A DNA stretch of 64,000 bases from positions 25,203,590 to 25,267,589 of the forward strand of contig NC_051854.1 in the NCBI RefSeq assembly GCF_905115235.1, read 5' to 3'. The position numbers and the translations under genes are program-made. Shown here piece by piece: positions 44,154 through 56,169 of this stretch; position 1 is the first letter of the stretch; each line of letters opens with the position of its first letter. Source of the stretch: Hermetia illucens (lineage: Eukaryota > Arthropoda > Insecta > Diptera > Stratiomyidae). The notes beneath the pieces were generated by a model. That model made no database searches and was not told the origin of the DNA. It saw only the letters and a program-made list of their open reading frames with translations.

Positions 44154-44259
44154 CACACCAACGAAAAAGAAACAACAAGTTTTTATTATTTCAATTAATT
44201 AATCGTTGGAAACACCGCATAATTTCACTCTGATACTACTACTCACTTTATGCGGTCCT

Positions 44260-44640
44260 CCTCATAATGAGATCGGGAAAAGTACACAGACGCAATAAAC
44301 CACGCATCCACAAGATATTAATTCGTCCCATGGCTTTGTACAGATGCGAGACGTGGACCCTGATGCAAATGTTGATATCTTGGAGAGAAAAGTCCTCCGA
44401 AAAATTTTTGGAGCCGTAAAGGAGGGAAATGCAATCCCGAATTTATGAATTATTATGACGACCCACCAACATCGGCATTAGTCAAAAGGTTGACAGGACC
44501 CACTAGACTTAAATTGCAGGTCAATTCAAAGATTTTCTAATTGGAGGACGCGGTCCTTGGATCGAAATAATTGGAAGCGATGCATCCGGGAGGCCAAGGC
44601 TCAATTTGGGCTGTAGCGCCATTGAAGAAGAAGAGTGTTT
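44260..44640 (+). mobile_element. LINE 3' end, RTE-like
   Basis: Plus-strand text VLIRPMALYRCETWTL (44310..44370) is the LIRPV.LYG.ETW block after the thumb in RTE-like LINEs. It is followed by RWEDAVLG-type text and a tail tgtagcgccattgaagaaga, a common 3' terminus of such elements. Frame changes are present. Confidence 0.65.
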
Positions 44641-46915
44641 CGCCCGAGAAAACACACAGCCTCGCTTTATAAAGCTCAATTCAACCCCTTGCCTACACTC
44701 GGCCCTTTTGGTGAGGCTTGTTATGTGTCATGTGTCGTTTTCGGTTGACAAGCAAAAAATATGAACTGTTAAATATAAACCCCACTCAAAGCAGTAGCAG
44801 TAATTAATACTCCCTCGCTTCAGGACTTCGTTCACATGTCCCAACCGCAGGGTTTCAATTGTTTCCATTGATCGAATATTTTAGAATTAGTTTCATAATT
44901 GGTCACAGTAACTGCTTCCAAAAGATTTTGGTCTACAAGTCTAACAGGTAACGTTACCGTCTTCATAGTATAAACCATCCCCATATTTCCACTGTCCACA
45001 AGATTTCTATGATTAACCTGCCTTTCTTCAAGCTTTCTTCTCAGCTGGATATCTGAAGATATGACTGCAAATATCTTACCGGAAATCAAAACAAATTAAG
45101 TGCATCATGAAGTGAAGAAGTTGGCATGAGGTGATATCCAGCTGTGCTTCCTATTATTAATTCGTGCTGAGTTCGATGCATAAATTGCTGCAGGAGATCT
45201 TTCAAGGCGATGAAGGCTATAAATCATTTGTTGATTTTTGATTCGCATATACATATGTACGTATGCATATAATTTGTCGTGTTTGAATTTAAGACGTTAA
45301 TAATTAAAAGGGATATGTAAGTAAGGCTTTTGAGATATGTATACCTCTACACAGTAAATTAATCTATCTTAGCGAGTGAATTATGCTGGCCTGAATGAAG
45401 AGAGTAATAAAGATGGAACTAACGATGGAGCCAAAAGGGAAATTCGATAATTACTTTGCTGAGTCCCCAAGTTTCTGCAATGGACACAATATGCATAACT
45501 CGAGTAGGAGGTGTTTCACTCATAAGTTGCAGCCTTGAAGTAGTTACGAGCATAAAGCCATGCCAAAAATTTCTTTCAACTTGTTTTTAAGAAACTTTCC
45601 ATGAAATGCACTTCAATTTGAGATCACTTCTGGGATTTCAGCGCTAAGCAATGGTATATCAAGTTCTTCTTTGATCCACGCGACTTAATCACCTACTCGA
45701 CATTCAGTAACCGTTTTTTCCAGCAAGTCCCCCTGGCTATGCAATGCAGCTTCAAGAAGTAGTTCAAGAGTTCAGTGCACGCAATAACCATAAATATCCA
45801 TCAGTGCACGTACATGTTTCATAAGTTCATAGTTTGTGCCTGATTCTTCCCCTGAATAAGGCATTACATCAAAATCTTTCACACGCAAATGGAATAAATC
45901 GATAAATATTGTCAATTGTGCATGCGAATCGCATCACAACTACCTGAAACCATCTTTAAAGTTCGCTTTCGATGGAGAATTCAAATTTAGCCGAAAACGT
46001 TTGGAGCCGCGGGAATCTTGGAAAAGAGAAAGGAACTTCTGGCGTACAAGTCATCATCAAAGCGCAGTCAGCACTCTGGGTCGGTTCCCAGCGACTTTCT
46101 ATCGATTTAATGATTACTCTGCATTGAATCGTTGGCCATCTTCAGAACTTTGTGCCGACTGGAAGTAGTTAGGGTCGATTACAGAGGCGTATAAAATTCG
46201 ATACTATGACTGTTAATTGCTTCCTAAATAAAAGCTTCCTTATAAAGGTATTTTGCAAGGATATCTATAATATGGAGTCTTGAAAACTTCAAAATAGGCA
46301 GCTCCCCTCGAACCGAGATTTCAAAAAGTGTTGGATTTGCGCCAACCATTTGAGGAACACTCATCACGCCCCCTAGTTGGTAGTACCTAATAGCCTCTAG
46401 GGAGTCTAGTAGCACGGGTGTGATGAGGAGCTCACCTAACTTGCAATTCTGTCATCTTAGTAGACCAGAATGACGAATCGTGGAAGCGGCCCTAAGGCTA
46501 ATGTTTTAGTCGCCTTCATTTCGAGGTCTGAGCCGCATGATACATCATTGTCCAAAGAAAAATCCTGAATAAATCTTCAACCAGTTGCGGGCGGACCGAG
46601 AGAATGGACCTCATTTGGAAAACGAAGGCGGAGGAATAGATGCTGTCCAAAAAGTGCAGAAACCGCCACCATCGTTCAGCGAAATATGGTATCTCCATGG
46701 ACCTATGTGACATATCCATTGACATTTCTGCCTTCCAGTGCGAAGTCTATGGGTATTTGTTCCATATGTCTTCAATTTTTTCTAGATTTTGGCTCAGGAC
46801 AGAGTATTCAGACTATAACGTGCAGATATGAGTCGATGAAAGGTTAATTCCCTCAGGTGACAGAGATAAATTAAATGATGTTTATATACGGAGTGATGTC
46901 ATGTTTGTTACCCAG
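44641..46915. other. Long AT-rich intergenic stretch, no gene recognised
   Basis: About 2.3 kb. The longest frame is 85 codons on the minus strand (45089..44832), beginning MISGKIFAVISSDIQLRRKL, without a known domain. Small palindromes and a tatac/gtatac-rich part (45240..45280) are present. I see nothing else. Confidence 0.45.
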
Positions 46916-46917
46916 GC

Positions 46918-47060
46918 TTATGAACTTTTCGTTGCTCCCCTAAATGTAGATAGGAAAAGTGCGATGATCTTCAGACTAGGAACCTACGTTTTGATTTTGT
47001 ATATCTTCAGTGCGACCCTTTCTACACTCTCCTCAAAATCCAGAGCAATTTAGCCAAAGT
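46918..47060 (-). mobile_element. LINE reverse transcriptase scrap
   Basis: The block atgtagataggaaaagtgcg with downstream text resembles 61830..61950 on the same strand, which carries the YADD-region remnant of an APE-type LINE. About 140 bases only. Confidence 0.5.
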
Positions 47061-47289
47061 CTATGACTCACCAAGAAGGACCCTCAGAGGTCATCAGTGA
47101 TTCTTAAGGGGTCATTTACGATACAGGGAGGGGCGTTCAAGTAGTTTTGAGCCCTTAGTTACGATTATACCTGCAACCTAGCCTTCAGAACGTTTCTCGG
47201 TGAAGAGCGAACTTCAACTGACAGATACAGGTCGGGACACATCGAAAACTATTTGCCGACGTCGATGGGGTGACGTGGGCCTAGCTTTT

Positions 47290-49930
47290 CAAAAGTGGTA
47301 GTTGTGGCTTGCATCCGGAAGGGTAGTGTGCTTTAATACACCATCTCCGGAGTTCCGGTATCAGCTAAGCGTAGGTCAAGCTTCAGGCAACAGCGGTTTT
47401 GTCCTTGGAGGTACCCCCGTTCCAGATTATTGCGGGCTACTTCCTTTACACACAATACCCAGATACAATAACCATATCATGTATTGAAAAATTATAAAAC
47501 TGAGGAGATAGAAGGGACGGAAAAAAAAATGACTGCATTTGGGTCCAGAACAAAAATGCGTCGCTTCTTAGAGCGTCCAGCGAAGGAGGAAGCAAGTGCT
47601 GAAATACCCGACGAGACAGTAGGAAGCGCGTAACCAAATGAAGAATAACACTCGCAACATGGGGCCGGAACGGCAAGCCTAGTATCCAACAATGCCGCTG
47701 TTTTCGAAAGAAACACTGAGGAAATTGCTGAAACTGAGCAGATGGCTTAAAATCTTATCAAGAAATCCCCGGCAATTGTGTAGTGTTCCGCCGGAAAAAC
47801 GACAGCAAAGGCGTGAAAAACGGGCTAAGGGAGCTGGAGGAATTCATGAATCGCATTTCCTCAACAGGCTGACATGCAGAGCAACAGAAGATGCACGAAA
47901 AGCGGAAGAAACCATATTTTCCATTGAGAGCATCGCGAAACGGATCGCAGAGAGTCCGTTGCAGAACGAGCTGGGGAAAAAACGAAAAGAGGATGGTGCA
48001 TCTGAACATTGAAAAAAAAAACCAAGAAGGACAAGAGGAATTAACACGTCGCGCCCTTAGAAAACCGTCTACCTGAAGTCCTGGTGGATCAAATGGTGCA
48101 TCACGAAAAGACGGGGTGACGAAAGAAGACCTGACGGCCAGCTCTGCTTAAACGAACCGAAAGCAAGACCTTTGTGGAAGTCCTCAGCAAGATCCGCTAT
48201 AAGATCAAGCCCAAAGTCAACGGAATAGAAGTGTCTTTCATACGGTAAACGTGCTCGTCGAATTAGCTCCGAAGACAACGAATAAAGACTCTTTCTGTTA
48301 GGCAGTCAAATGGCTGCTGGGCGAGAAGGCTCTGAGATCCAAGAATTTGATTGTCTCACAGAAACTACCGAAGTAGAAGAGCCCATCAATCTTAAATGCC
48401 TAAAGGTAATAAATGCCCGGGTAGGTGTCCCCTCTGCAGACCAAAAGCTTACATCAAGTATTAAGAATCCATAGATGTGGTCACATATTTGCAGCCAGTC
48501 AGAGATCTTACAGAGCGGTAGCATGGCACAACGAAAAGGACAGTTGGGTTTTCTGCGTTGCGCATGCGATAAGAACTTTGCACATACTGCGAGTTCAGGG
48601 CGGTGTTCGTTCTTCAAAGTGAGATTGAAAGGAGCTAGGACATGGTGAAAAGTAACCGTATTCTGCACATCCTGCACGTGAGTGCAACCGTTCATGAGTG
48701 TAAGTAAAAACTGATCTAATGAAGAAAGTAAAAACTGACCTAGTGATCATCTGTGAATGAGCTCACCATATCAGGCATCGCTGCCATCTGGGTTCAAGAT
48801 GGCGTATGGTTCTTGCCGAAGTCCAAAAGGATGGCTTTATCTGGTTTCGATGTCTAGAGATAGCTTTTTTAGCGTGTATCCAAAATGAGACGATGCCGAA
48901 ATTTCGACGTTGGCATGATGCTCTGGACGGCGCTTTCTTGGACACGGAGAGGCTGACCCTAGTTGGAGTGCTTTCAACGTCAGGCAGTTTGAGTGGGGCA
49001 TGCTTCACCCAGACTCCAGAGGAAAACGCATCCTCAAAATGACAGTGAGAATAGAGCTCGCAGTTTTGAACATCAGATACACGCCAACGGGCCTCAGGCT
49101 GCGAAGGAAGCACTCCGACCTTCGCGTCGGAATCACTAGATGCGCTGGAGGACGAGACCGGGTCTGCAAAACTTCTCGGCAAGCGACCATCAATATCGCA
49201 TTCGAAGCGGTTGACGCTACCTCGCGGTGTACAACAGCCCGGCGCTATTTACGTTCAAATGTTTAAACGACCAGAACGAGACATGCAGCACAATGACAAA
49301 AAAGAGTTGGAAGAGACAGTCCTCTATATGAAAAACAAGAAAACGTCAAGATCCGCAGAAGGATATAAATTGGTATTTCTCTTGTGGCCAAACCTACCAT
49401 TCGGCGCATACAACGTTTGCCTGCAAGAGGACATTTTTCCTTACCACTGGAAGGTGGCCAGGTTAATGTAAAGGGAAAGGAAACCCTACGTTGCGGTTGC
49501 ATGCCAACCATGTATGCTTGAAATGGCCGCGAAAGTACTCGAAAGCTCGAAGCATATCAGAAGAAGGCTCGTTGAAGTGTCACGCGCTGCCGATGATTAA
49601 TCTCCAGGACAGTTTGGTTTTGGAGCAGGGAGATTCACAATAGATGCTGTCACGCTTGATGTCAGAATGCCTTAAATTCGGTAAGGTGAAAAGAAATGCT
49701 AAACACACTTAACAATTCATTCCATGTGCCAGGCTATCCCTTACCAATATCAAAGGATTATCTAAGAAACCGATAGTCTGCCAAGACACGCCAGAAGTAT
49801 CGCGCTTGGTCGGTTATGCCGATGATGTTGTTAAACAGTCGCAAAGTAGACTTGGCATATTAATGCGATGGGTAAGCAGATGGATGACTGCTCATGGTTT
49901 CAGCCTTGCGCATATCGGTGGTATGTAGCA
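47290..49930 (+). mobile_element. R1-type LINE (family R1-A), second long copy
   Basis: The leader (47350..47400, cagctaagcgtaggtcaagc) matches 6953..6972 of the first copy. ORF1 starts near 47690 (coiled, basic: RRKRAK-like, ARKAEETIFSIESIAKR) and continues near 48180..48330 (AVKWLLGEKALRS matching AVKGLLGEKALVS). Endonuclease remnants lie at 48780..49260. Reverse transcriptase text at 49290..49680 has YNVCLQEDIFPYHWKVARLM, MLEMAAKVLE, SPGQFGFGAGRFTIDAVT and VTLDVRMP. The copy stops short of the catalytic box. Multiple stops occur. Confidence 0.78.
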
Positions 49931-49939
49931 GTAGTAGTA

Positions 49940-50265
49940 GAAATGACGATGTCAGACGCATCGTCGAAGAAGGAGCTACTTGTTCTCAGTTAGGAGACAC
50001 TGACACCGATACCCGTACTAGAACAAGCAATAGTGAGAACCTCTGAACATGAGGCGGAAAACGAACTGCCGAATTGCTGTCCGGAAACCAATGGTGTGAA
50101 AATTTACGTAGCGATTATCAGTCATAGTACACTCCGACCGAAACCCTCGATATCAAGGAATTCCCGGGAAACAAATACAAGAAAGGACATCAATTGCAGC
50201 GCCCGGAAACCGCGGTTAAGTCGGAAGTTCAATGGAGTCCTTCTCAAAGCAATTTATGCATAATG
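49940..50265 (+). mobile_element. LINE ORF1-like fragment related to 24785..25159
   Basis: MSDASSKKELLVLS and later RPKPSISRNSRETNTRKDIN with a basic end recall MPGASWEDELLACS and NPKPSMSEDPSKVKTDKNVG with its basic end at 24855..25150. Order and spacing agree. It directly follows the R1-A copy, which suggests nested or adjacent insertion. Confidence 0.5.
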
Positions 50266-52059
50266 CTTTTCAACTACCGAACACTAACTAGAGCCAGGCA
50301 ATGAAAACTAGGTTCTTTGGCAAACTCAAGGAAATTGCCAACTATAGGGTAAAGGAGTTGCTACGCTCTAGCTCTGTGAACTAGAACCTGCGGGCCGGGG
50401 GTGGTGGTGACGCATCTTAGCGTTAATTGCACTATGTTCCCCTGATCGCCCACTTGACTGTGAATACCTTTAAATAACATAACTTGAGTGAAGAGTTAGG
50501 GCCGTATTATATATGCAGAATCTGCAAGCGTATTTCGATTACTAAATACTTCCCAAGAAGAAGATATCGGTGCCGAATTGAGCGATCCCAAGAGATCACA
50601 TGAGCAGCCTTACAGCTCGTGTAGTTCAAACGACTAACAAGTGATTTTATTTTATGCACGGCCTATGCATTGCACATAGGTCTTATGGCGCCGTAGTCGC
50701 ATCGAGTAACCTTCCTTTTCTTCTTCGGCTTCGTTTCTTACTTTGACACAGAGTGCCACCTTTACTTCCGTTTGCCTCCCCAAAAGCTCAGAGTCAAAGC
50801 TAAAGGTGGGTTCACTTTCTTCTTCAACTTCCATGCAACAGCCAGACCTGATGCCATGTCGTGCAACAATTTTAACTTTAGTAGTTTCACATTCTTCGCA
50901 AGCTGGTCGCACAGAGACCCATGAGGAAAATCCCACACAGGAGATATGATTATGCTTCGCGGATTACACGGATCGTGCATATATTGGCTATTCCGTTTTA
51001 GCACACAAAAGAAGAAAACCGGAAACATAATATTTAAGCAGCGACAGCGACCAAGGAGAAGATGCCGGTGCTGCATCTTCAGGGGAGTTATGCACTTCCT
51101 AGGTCGGTAATTCTCTCTCGGGCAATCTATGTCTTGCAGATCTGTGGCGTGCTGAAATAGTAACTAATTGCAAATTTATGGTGTTTTATGTTGCCGAGGA
51201 GCAGGTGATTTACGGAATCCACTCGTTTGGTATTCGATATGGAAAGTTCGGTGTGATGCAACTGCAACCATATATCGGAGTGCAGCTGAAGATGCTTCCT
51301 TATTGATCACTTTTGATTTTCTGATTGTTTGCTTACTTTCTTATTGAGACTGTAAAGGCATAAATTATGAATATCCAGCAGTTTTTCAAGAGAGGATGTC
51401 TTTCACTATTTTTGCAATTCCAACAATTGTATCTATTTCAATTCATTGCGGGCGAAAGTGGCTCTTAGCAAACTGAAATGCAATGACATCTTCATTGCGC
51501 AAAAAATGCTGGAAGACGATGTCAAACGCGCAACAAAGTCTCTGGGCACTTAGTTTATTTAGATTGACTATATTCATGAAGTAAAGTAAATAAGATTTAT
51601 TTACAAATGGTCAGGCAGCGTATGGGTTTATAAGCGCAGTACTAAGGAAATACACCTCACAACCAGTGCTCTAGAAGTTTCCAAAACTGCTAATCTGACG
51701 AGCGAACCTACATTTGTCTAGAGCAATTATCCCTTTTATATCGATCATACGACCGCTCCTCTCTTGGAACTACAACCACTGGCCAGATGTTTACGTTCAC
51801 ATGAGGGAGCAAAAACCAGTACGTTCGAACCGCCCGGACTAGGTGGAGAAGATCCCTGACTTCACAACGCACCCTAAGTTTTGGCAAAAATGATACCGAT
51901 ACCAATTAACCAATTCAGCTAGCCTATGGGAATTATGCTCTGTCGTACAAACACAAAACACTTAATCTTTATATAGTCATTGATGTGTATCATCATGAAA
52001 AGATCACAACTTGCGAAAAGGACGCTTCCAACTAATCCCGAAAACCCTTACTGACTAGT
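50266..52059. other. No recognised gene; acidic 94-codon frame on minus strand
   Basis: The minus-strand frame 50936..50652 encodes an acidic stretch (EVEEESEPTFSFDSELLGR) and a basic end (RLRRHKTYVQCIGRA). It has no known domain. Its start lies in MGFSSWVSVRPACEECET. It could be a LINE ORF1 piece or nothing. The rest is AT-rich with short frames only. Confidence 0.35.
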
Positions 52060-52200
52060 AAGGGGCCTACCGAGTGCCTCTCAAGAATGAACTTTCGTTA
52101 AGTGCTCAAACTGAGCCTCCGATTTAGACAATCTTATTACTAAGAACCAAATATGGACATACGATTACGACCCGGCAGAAAATTAAATGATTGCCATTCA
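52060..52200 (+). repeat. Repeat family C, fragment
   Basis: Text cctccgatttagacaatctt, then acgattacgacc, matches 55297..55350 (cctctgattttaaacaatgc then tttgattacgacc). The strand is set by convention only, because no coding frame is seen. Confidence 0.45.
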
Positions 52201-52221
52201 ACCCTGAATGAGGCTTGGAGT

Positions 52222-52273
52222 GTCAACCACGCTTAGGCACCACTGTCAACCACGCTTAGGCACCACTGTCAAC
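52222..52273 (+). repeat. Short tandem repeat, 23-base unit, about 2.3 copies
   Basis: The unit gtcaaccacgcttaggcacc plus act is repeated exactly at 52222..52244 and 52245..52267, followed by gtcaac. This is a small slippage or replication duplication. Confidence 0.9.
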
Positions 52274-52299
52274 TACCCGAGATACTTATACTTCTCCTC

Positions 52300-53430
52300 C
52301 ATTGCTCTGCGCCAAAAGCTCCTGGAGCAACCGGCTCGTCGGCTACTTTGGGATAGTGAATGCATGGTGTAGCCAACAATGGAATTGTCACCCTTTCTTA
52401 ATGTGTAACCTATCCATTGCCAACTCCGCCCTATGATCAACTGGTTTGCAGGTAACTGGGTTGTGCGCCAACCAAGTTCTTCCTTCGAAATTGTATCAGG
52501 CCAGCATACCGCAATGACACCTCGCAGAAAACATGAGGCTTTTTAATAACAGTATTCCATGTGCTCCTCCCATATAGCAACACAGAAAAAGCACTAACAC
52601 GGAACAGTCTCAACTTGATCTTAGTGTTAAAATAACTGTAATTCCCAATTTTAACTAAGGCAGAGAAGCGGATCAAGTGTGATTAATGCATTGAGTGGAA
52701 TCAAGATCGACGCCATCGTCGGCAGAAAGGACGCTTCCAAGATATACAAAGTGATCAACGCCTCCGCCACTCTGCCAGACTGGAAATTTTGGCTTTGTTG
52801 GTATTTATCTTCAGTCCGATTCTACTTGCCTTTCTTTCCAAATCCAGAGAAATTTGGTCAGGACCGGTAAGAAACAAACAAATGACACGAGCGCAGTCGT
52901 AGTGTTTGAGGAAAGATGTTGAAATTATTGAAGCCCTGCTCGTCAGCATGAAGAACGTTCTCGAGAACAAAAACAAACAATATTGGTGTCGACAGTTATG
53001 CGTTTCTCTGGAATCCCTCTCCTGCGTAGAGCCCGGATACACTCCCTGTTCACACTATCACGACCCTAGAAGGACCATCGAAAGAAGAGCTTTTGTAATC
53101 GCAGAACACTGTTCAAACGTATTCTCAGACGCACTATTCAAGGTTTAACTTAGAAGGTCGTAGCCCTACACCCTGTAAGGAACGCCAGATGCAAGACACA
53201 AACGCAGGCAAGTGTCCATTAGATGGTGATCCCTTTCAAGATCAATGTTAGCGGCTCTCTGGTTACGCACATCCAGAAGACAAATCTTAAATCTATTGCT
53301 GATTACGAAGTGGTCAACCGGATTGTGAACTTTGTGAATAGTTCTGTGATCGAACAATGTACCGCCAACGACGACCAATATCGTTGCGGTCACCATGGCC
53401 GTGTTTCCCCATCATTATATCTGAGTAAGA
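52300..53430 (-). mobile_element. APE-type LINE, minus strand, with internal deletions
   Basis: In minus-strand order: the endonuclease end (53396..53166) reads LVVVGGTLFDHRTIHKVHNP and VDHFVISNRFKICLLDVRNQ, then ERDHHLM, the SDHHLV region. The reverse transcriptase (53042..52755) reads LKHYDCARVICLFL, a degraded YADDICLL box, then ASRIGLKINTNKAKISSL. The post-thumb block (52676..52437) reads FNTKIKLRLFRVSAFSVLLY then GRSTWNTV. Whole parts between these are missing. The group is related to 39960..40275 and 61825..62015; I cannot fix the clade (RTE, Nimb or CR1-like). Confidence 0.72.
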
Positions 53431-54009
53431 TGTTGTCAGGACACACTTTAGCATACAAATTGTGACGGGTGATCACAATATCATCTTTAAGAAGAGTCTT
53501 CTGAACTGCATGTAGAAAGCTGTGGCCTTAGAGAAAGTATTCTTTCCCACAAAAGCAGAAATATTCGTTGGTGCATAGCACTTTACATGTTATATTGCTT
53601 AACTTCGACCGGAATGTTGCAGTCAAGGTCCTGCCAAAAACCGGTTCCCAGATTAAGAAAACGCGTCTTGCGGTACCTGTCAGTAACAATTCATCGACAG
53701 ATTGGAAACCTATTGCCACTTGGCTTCCCAAAGTAAAAATGCATATTGTCGCAAGAGGGGAAGGAGTACCCTCCCATTTACTCACGTCGTTTAGGCTCAG
53801 AATGTGCATTTTATATGGTTGCAATTTTCGTTCGCGAAAAAAAAAAATGGTAGTCGTGGGGCCAGTGGGGTGAGGTCGATAGTAATAAAGTTTCGAAATT
53901 TGCAGGATGCTAGCCCACAAAAGTCTTTTTTAACCGCCTTTTACCGCAATCAGAGAATACTTGAGTGTATTTTTAAACTCTAAACTCACAGGGTAATATA
54001 AACAAACAG
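53431..54009. other. No gene recognised
   Basis: A minus-strand frame of 130 codons (53920..53528) and a plus-strand frame of 101 codons (53568..53873) overlap each other. Neither has a motif I know. An A-run of 10 occurs near 53838. Confidence 0.4.
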
Positions 54010-55000
54010 AGGTATATCAAAGCGACCATAAGGATATTTGCGCTTCCAAGATAGACCATTAACACTACCTACTACGTACATCGATGTTGTTGAAAGATTG
54101 AAAAAATCATTCGAGTGACAAAGAAAATTGGCGCTATCTAGATTTTTTCTGGTATGGTTGGCAGCTAAACCACCCTTCGCATTTATGATTTGAGGTTCCC
54201 GGTGATCCGTGTATCGACGGAGTTGAGGTGATCCAAGTCACTGAAGCGACCAATCTAGCCAAGGTCTTCCAGAAGCCGTTTATGCTGGGAAGAACCGTAG
54301 GTAACTAAGGAAAGAAATGCAAGTAATTTAGCATACATCTTACAACCAATTAAGAGCTAGCATATTTGTTAAATCCGATATGATGTCTAGAAGTATGTCG
54401 CCTAGACTGCGGGCAAGTAACCTTGAAAGCCTTTCTTGGAACCACACGTAAAACAACCGCAACATTGAATCCCCAGAATCGCCCAGAAGGCGAATCAGCG
54501 ATTTCGCCAGAAAAAGTCGATACACTGGTAATGTACCGTGAACAGAAAGTGCCAACGCGTCCGGCGATTTTATGAAGTAACGACAGCAACTCTAGTAATA
54601 AACTAGAAATTTACAATGCAGGAAACACAACGATATGGGTTACCAGTTACAACCAAAAAGATCTAGATATAACCCTAGGGAATTCTGCTAGGAGTACGCT
54701 GATTAGGAACCGGAGAGTGTAAAATGATTTTGTACCATATAATTATTCCACTTGATATTAAAGTCGCTTTTGCTCCCTGTTAACAAAGAATTCCAGAAGA
54801 TCAGATTGGGATTTCTTTGTAAAATGTTTGAGCAACATTGCGCAACCGAATTAGAGTTGTGAAAATGGTAGAAATCTTCAGAAAGACGCATATGTGGTAA
54901 GTTCCATTATAAACCGGTCTAGAAAGTTACCTTATTAAAGGATGTACATTACTGAAATATCAAGCTAGTCGGACTGGAAATAGACGTTCGCTCTTTCCAG
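54010..55000 (+). repeat. Repeat family C, unit 1
   Basis: Blocks repeat in unit 2 in the same order. ttccaagatagaccattaac (54049) matches ttctgagatataccgttaac (55461). The 190-base block at 54815..55000 (tgagcaacattgcgcaaccg, aaaatggtagaaatcttcag, aaaggatgtacattactgaa) matches 55807..55990. No coding frame or known terminal motif is visible. Confidence 0.6.
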
Positions 55001-55024
55001 GAAATGGCCAAGTTTCCTCTTTTT

Positions 55025-55185
55025 CTACCATAGATATTGCCCTCATTGAATTTCCAGGCTGGATCGTCCTCACCCATACAGATTAAGTGACCCATCTACG
55101 GGAACTTATTGACCCGGATTTCCTCGACAACTAGACTAGACTAGACGTTGTATCGCGAGTATTAAGATACACATCACCATAAAAT
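55025..55185 (-). mobile_element. RTE-type LINE 3' fragment inside repeat C cluster
   Basis: On the plus strand it reads ccaggctggatcgtcctcac then ccatacagattaagtgaccc, matching 5763..5800 (caggctggatcgtcctcatc, ccatacggattaagtaaccc) of the minus-strand RTE copy. It lies between the two repeat C units and so was probably inserted after their duplication or at their border. Confidence 0.7.
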
Positions 55186-55189
55186 CATC

Positions 55190-55995
55190 ACAGGATAGAG
55201 AAGCGTATTTGAATCTGGCCCCCAAAGTATTAGCGGACGAGTAAAAGGCCAACAGGGCCATTCTCGAGAAAGAATTTGCAGAAAGGGTCTAAACTAAACC
55301 TCTGATTTTAAACAATGCTATTACTGGACATTTGATTACGACCAGAAGAGGCAGAATTACCTTTGGGTCCCAACCAAACAGGTCGACAATGGGCAATTAA
55401 AATTAAAAACCATGCTGATTGTCACTTCAGATTCAATCTATAATAGAAGATGTTTGCTCTTCTGAGATATACCGTTAACACATAGTAGGCAATGTTAACA
55501 GTACGGAAGATTAAGAAAAAGTTCCGTATGGTAAAGAATATCGTCGTATCTGAATATTTCATTCCAATTATTATTCTCGAAGCCTGGAGTTTTTGAGGGC
55601 CTGAACAGGAGTTTCAGCGAGAAAAAAAGGATAATAGGGACAAAAACGATAATAGGCTAACATTTCCACCCCAGACACGGATAACTTTCACCTTGGATTC
55701 CGTTTTCCCCAAAATTTTCACCCCGGGCTCAAGTCTCCAATAAGCCGCCCTGGATGTTATCCTAAGGAATATTGTTACGAGTGGGCTGATTTCCATGTAA
55801 AATATATGAGCAACATTACAACAATCGAATAAGAATTAGAAAAATGGTAGAAGTCTTCAGCAAAACACATATGAAGTTAGTTCCATTATAAAAGCATATG
55901 AAGTCGGTTCCGGTCTAGATGATAACCTCACCAAAGGATGTCCTTTAATGAAATAGGAAGCTAGCCAGGCTGAAACCAAACGTTCGCTCATTCTT
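55190..55995 (+). repeat. Repeat family C, unit 2
   Basis: Contains the block matched by 52060..52200 at its left, then the blocks shared with unit 1 at 55455..55520 and 55800..55990. Divergence between units is considerable, with many substitutions and indels, so the duplication is old. Confidence 0.6.
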
Positions 55996-56169
55996 AAACT
56001 GGACAAAACGCACCGGTGATTGATCAGGCACCAAAAACTCATTGACAATGTACAATAATATTAACTCCACCGTAGCCGATCCCAAGCCCAGTTGTGAAAG
56101 GGGAGGGAGGATAGGTTTAGCCTGAAAGGCTGTAGGCAACCGTCGCGTATTCGACTTGAGGTCATCACG

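Larger units (their letters stand above)
43100..44200 (+). mobile_element. Penelope-like element, 5' truncated, 3' end well kept
   Basis: This unit holds the C-terminal reading frame (43112..43933), then about 150 bases of AT-rich sequence, and a structured 3' region with a hammerhead-like motif (44084..44153). The reverse transcriptase catalytic core is absent, so the copy is 5' truncated near 43100, within the thumb domain. It abuts a LINE reverse transcriptase fragment on its left. Penelope-like elements form their own retroelement class, encoding reverse transcriptase plus a GIY-YIG nuclease and often carrying hammerhead motifs. The kept frame suggests it is among the youngest elements in the window. 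Confidence 0.85.

Noticed and set aside
52222-52273. Possible CRISPR-like repeats
   Set aside because: Only two full 23-base units occur, directly adjacent with no spacers, in a eukaryotic context.
53528-53920. 130-codon minus-strand frame
   Set aside because: No start context, no known motif, and an equally long opposed frame overlaps it.
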